In this document: positions 33,936-36,124 of the stretch, in pieces | Position numbering within the stretch: the first letter of the stretch is position 1 | Layout: each line of letters begins with the position of its first letter | Source: Entamoeba histolytica HM-1:IMSS | Lineage: Eukaryota > Evosea > Mastigamoebida > Endamoebidae | Assembly (NCBI RefSeq): GCF_000208925.1 | Contig: NW_001914996.1 | Span: 1-36,124, forward strand | DNA: 36,124 bases | Reading direction: 5' to 3' | The notes under the pieces: model-generated | Told to the model about the DNA's origin: nothing | What the model saw: the letters and a program-made list of their open reading frames with translations, nothing else | The model's database searches: none | Made by a program: the position numbers and the translations under genes

Positions 33936-34663
33936 TCATCTATTTAATTTAATACATCCTAGATATTCATTAAATTTATAACCGATGAATATCTTCCATC
34001 TAGTCATCATACTTTCAATAATGTCAATGATGACAAACTCATAATTAAAATATTTTAATGATTCAATTACCCATTCGTGGTTGACAGTGTCATATGTTTT
34101 CTTGATGTCATAATATGACTCATCATATTTTGGGTATTTCTCTTCTTTCTGTTGCTTTAACATATAACTATTAATTATTCATTCTTTAGCAGCTAAAGAT
34201 TGTAACTTACATCCCAGTTGATTTTTACTAATTTTAAATGATTCATTATTTATGTTAAATCTTCTGTGAATCTTTTCTTTTAATATTGATGTAAATACTT
34301 TCATAATTACATTTGTACAACTGATATGATGATAATTAATGACGTCATTCGTATCAATTTATGGATTAATAAAGTTCTTCCACTTACCATGTCTAATGGG
34401 ATGTTTTCGGGGAAGTTCAACCATTCATTGAAGATACTGAGAATGGCTTCTCTTGATGATGACATCCTTTTCCAATAATACCCATATATAGTGTCTATTC
34501 CTGGTGTTTTCCAGTTACTTATTTTCATTATACTTAAATTTAATTCATTTATTGTTATTATGACACTATCATAGTTTCTATATCTTTCATTCCACGAGGT
34601 GATTTGTTTTATTTTCCAATTCTTTTTATTTAATATCACCTGTGTTTCATATAATATTTCCAA
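33936..34663 (-). pseudogene. ORF2 reverse transcriptase fragments
   Basis: Two frames are joined by at least one frameshift (around 34340) and one in-frame stop (near 34185). RT core regions up to and including motif A (DIKKTYDTV) are readable. The frame ends shortly after, at GYKFNEYLGCIKLNR. No motif C is seen. Confidence 0.82.
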
Positions 34664-35395
34664 TATTCTAAAGTAATATCGTTATTTGAGTATATTTCAT
34701 TCATTTGTTTCTTCCTTATTCTAATTTTCTTGTTAGAATCAAACATGATTTTATTTGTATTGATTCTGATTATTTCATTTTTATTAAATTTAATTCTTTC
34801 TTTTATCATAGTCATCATATATTTTAGGTACTTTATTCTTTCTAGTGCTTTGACTTTTATTCCTTCTTCATCATATTCTTTTAATTTCATGATGCACTTT
34901 ATTCTGTACCATTTTCTTCCCTTGACTAAATCTTCTAGTCTATTTATTTTCTTTAGGATTTCTTTTATTTCATCAAATTTATCTCCTATTATTTTATTTT
35001 GGAGATAGAGGTGCATATAAATTGAAATATTCATATCATCTTGCAGATCATGCATTCTAATTCCTGACATTATCCATCTATTATTAATTTCCATTATCAA
35101 TTCGTCAGCTTCTTTTCTTTGAAAGTAGTAATTAATGTTTGAACATTTTTCTATTTTCATTTCTTTTACTTTATTGATGAGAGTGTTAAGATATTCTTCA
35201 TCAATTTCAGTATAGTTATTCTTTAATATGATGTTTTTTATTATTGAATTACACTCTACTCTTCATTCTATTATATCATTTACTTTCATTTTAATGTGCC
35301 TTTTAATACTTTCTTTTATTTTATGTGACATTTTAATATATTTAATATATTCTTTTTCATTATTGACATTGATGTTTATCACTTTTATTATACTT
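34636..35395 (-). pseudogene. ORF2 N-terminal region of the LINE
   Basis: A 174-residue frame (34636-35160), Lys/Ile-rich and helical, precedes the RT part. The same frame can be followed upstream to about 35395 through one stop codon (near 35268), giving similar Lys/Ile-rich sequence. No endonuclease motif is visible in this stretch. It leads into the RT region with a short overlap and a frame change at 34636-34663. Confidence 0.65.
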
Positions 35396-35411
35396 TCTAT
35401 TTATTCCTATC

Positions 35412-36124
35412 TTAATTTCTTATATAATTTTTATTTAACCAATTAATTGCAAAACAATACATCACTTCAATTAAAATTTGATTTCTTTGGTTTGTTGTAT
35501 TTCTTGTCTGACTATCATCTCTTGTTTTTTGACAATCAGTGCTTTTCTCTTCGATTTCCACTATTGTCTTTTTCATAGGAGTAGTTTCGTTCATCTCCAT
35601 TGTTCCTGATGATGCTTTCATCAATACTGGTTGTGTATTTATCACAAGTGTCATCGTTTTCTTCTTCTCTAGTTCCTTCTGTGAGATAAAATTTACAATA
35701 TCATCTTGTTGTTTTGATATTATTTGTTTTTGTGCTTCATTTTCTTTTTGTATGTTATCTAATTCTTCTCTTGTTATTTCTGTAATCTCATGACTTATTA
35801 TTGCTGCTTGTTGAATTTCAGAGATTTGTTTTTCTTTATCTCTTAGTTCACTTTTCAGCTCCTCAACTCTTCTCTCTAGTACTTCCACTTTTTCCTCTAA
35901 TACACTATTCTTCTTCTCCAGTAATTCTCCTTTTTCTTCAGCTCTTCTGTTTTCTCCTTTTGTTCATCATTTTCCTTCTGTAACTTCCCTTTAGTGGATT
36001 TTAGACTTCGAATGGTTTCTTCTTTGTTATTCATTTCCATGATTTTCTTTCTATCTCATTTATTTCACCTTGTAATTTTATATTTTCTTCTGTTAGTTGT
36101 TCATTTTCTTTCTTCATTTCATTA
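35412..36124 (-). pseudogene. ORF1-like coiled-coil fragment of the LINE
   Basis: Glu/Lys/Gln-rich coiled coil is readable in three successive frames, with frame changes near 36040 and 35945. The longest piece, ending at 35412, has a VEELKSELRDKEKQISEIQQ heptad pattern and a Thr/Asn-rich end. Entamoeba LINE ORF1 proteins contain a coiled coil, which fits the position 5' of ORF2. It could instead be a broken host coiled-coil gene. Confidence 0.6.

Larger units (their letters stand above)
33936..36124 (-). mobile_element. decayed non-LTR retrotransposon (Entamoeba LINE type), partial
   Basis: On the minus strand, fragments appear in LINE order. First is a coiled-coil ORF1-like part (36124 to 35412). 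Then comes an ORF2 N-terminal helical part (about 35395-34636), and then reverse-transcriptase fragments (34663-34307 and about 34300-33936). The RT fragments show a WNERY--YD lead, NWKTPGIDTIYGYYWKRM, LLIHK, QLGCK and YYDIKKTYDTVNHEWVI. The last carries the motif A aspartate typical of R4-clade Entamoeba LINEs. The copy has several frameshifts and stops. It ends before the RT motif C (F/YxDD) and the restriction-like endonuclease, so it is dead and 3'-truncated or too diverged to read. It continues beyond the window end. Confidence 0.82.

Noticed and set aside
1..36124. tRNA genes, rRNA, CRISPR arrays, telomere repeats
   Set aside because: I looked for cloverleaf-like GC-richer islands, regular spaced repeats and telomeric arrays and saw none. 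The AAACCCT words are single copies, not telomere arrays.

Overview
The window is nuclear DNA of an Entamoeba species. The evidence is very AT-rich sequence, closely packed genes that mostly lack introns, and a few introns of 48-72 nt that begin GTTTGT. GAACT(T)AAA elements lie 8-45 bases before start codons, and a decayed Entamoeba-type non-LTR retrotransposon (LINE) is present. I cannot fix the species from sequence alone. There is no sign of viral, bacterial or plasmid DNA.

Layout. 1-2845 is a gene-free AT-rich arm. 2846-31310 is a dense block of 20 protein genes: TTC27-like TPR protein (-), RWDD1/Gir2 (+), a Rab with one intron (+), NOP56 (+), a small acidic protein that looks like the NOP56/58 assembly factor NOPCHAP1 (+), an Ariadne-type RBR ubiquitin ligase (+), a Qc-SNARE (-), Rpb10 (+), a Prp16-type DEAH-box helicase (+), villidin (-), a UBR-box protein with an unreported-looking 3' intron (-), TRAPPC2/sedlin (+), UTP11 (+), a short divergent adaptor mu chain (-), COPI zeta (+), a RAD51C-like protein with one intron (-), a Rab5-like GTPase with one intron (-), a membrane-anchored Smr protein (+), a zinc-finger/S74 self-cleaving/multi-TM protein (-), and a secreted or lumenal coiled-coil protein (+). 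31311-33935 is a second gene-free AT-rich arm. 33936-36124 is a broken LINE on the minus strand that runs off the window end.

How the genes relate. Two themes recur: ribosome biogenesis and RNA metabolism (NOP56, NOPCHAP1-like, UTP11, Rpb10, Prp16, RWDD1) and membrane traffic (two Rabs, Qc-SNARE, TRAPPC2, AP mu, zeta-COP). They are interleaved and individually transcribed, so this is not an operon. An AAACCCT element is found before NOP56, UTP11 and Rpb10 and in the TTC27/RWDD1 promoter, which suggests shared control of growth genes.

The most interesting locus is 27506-29344. It encodes a C2H2-like zinc finger, then an intramolecular-chaperone (S74/MYRF-type) domain with an intact Ser-Asp-x-x-x-Lys cleavage dyad, then several membrane spans. 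That is the layout of a membrane-tethered, self-releasing transcription factor.
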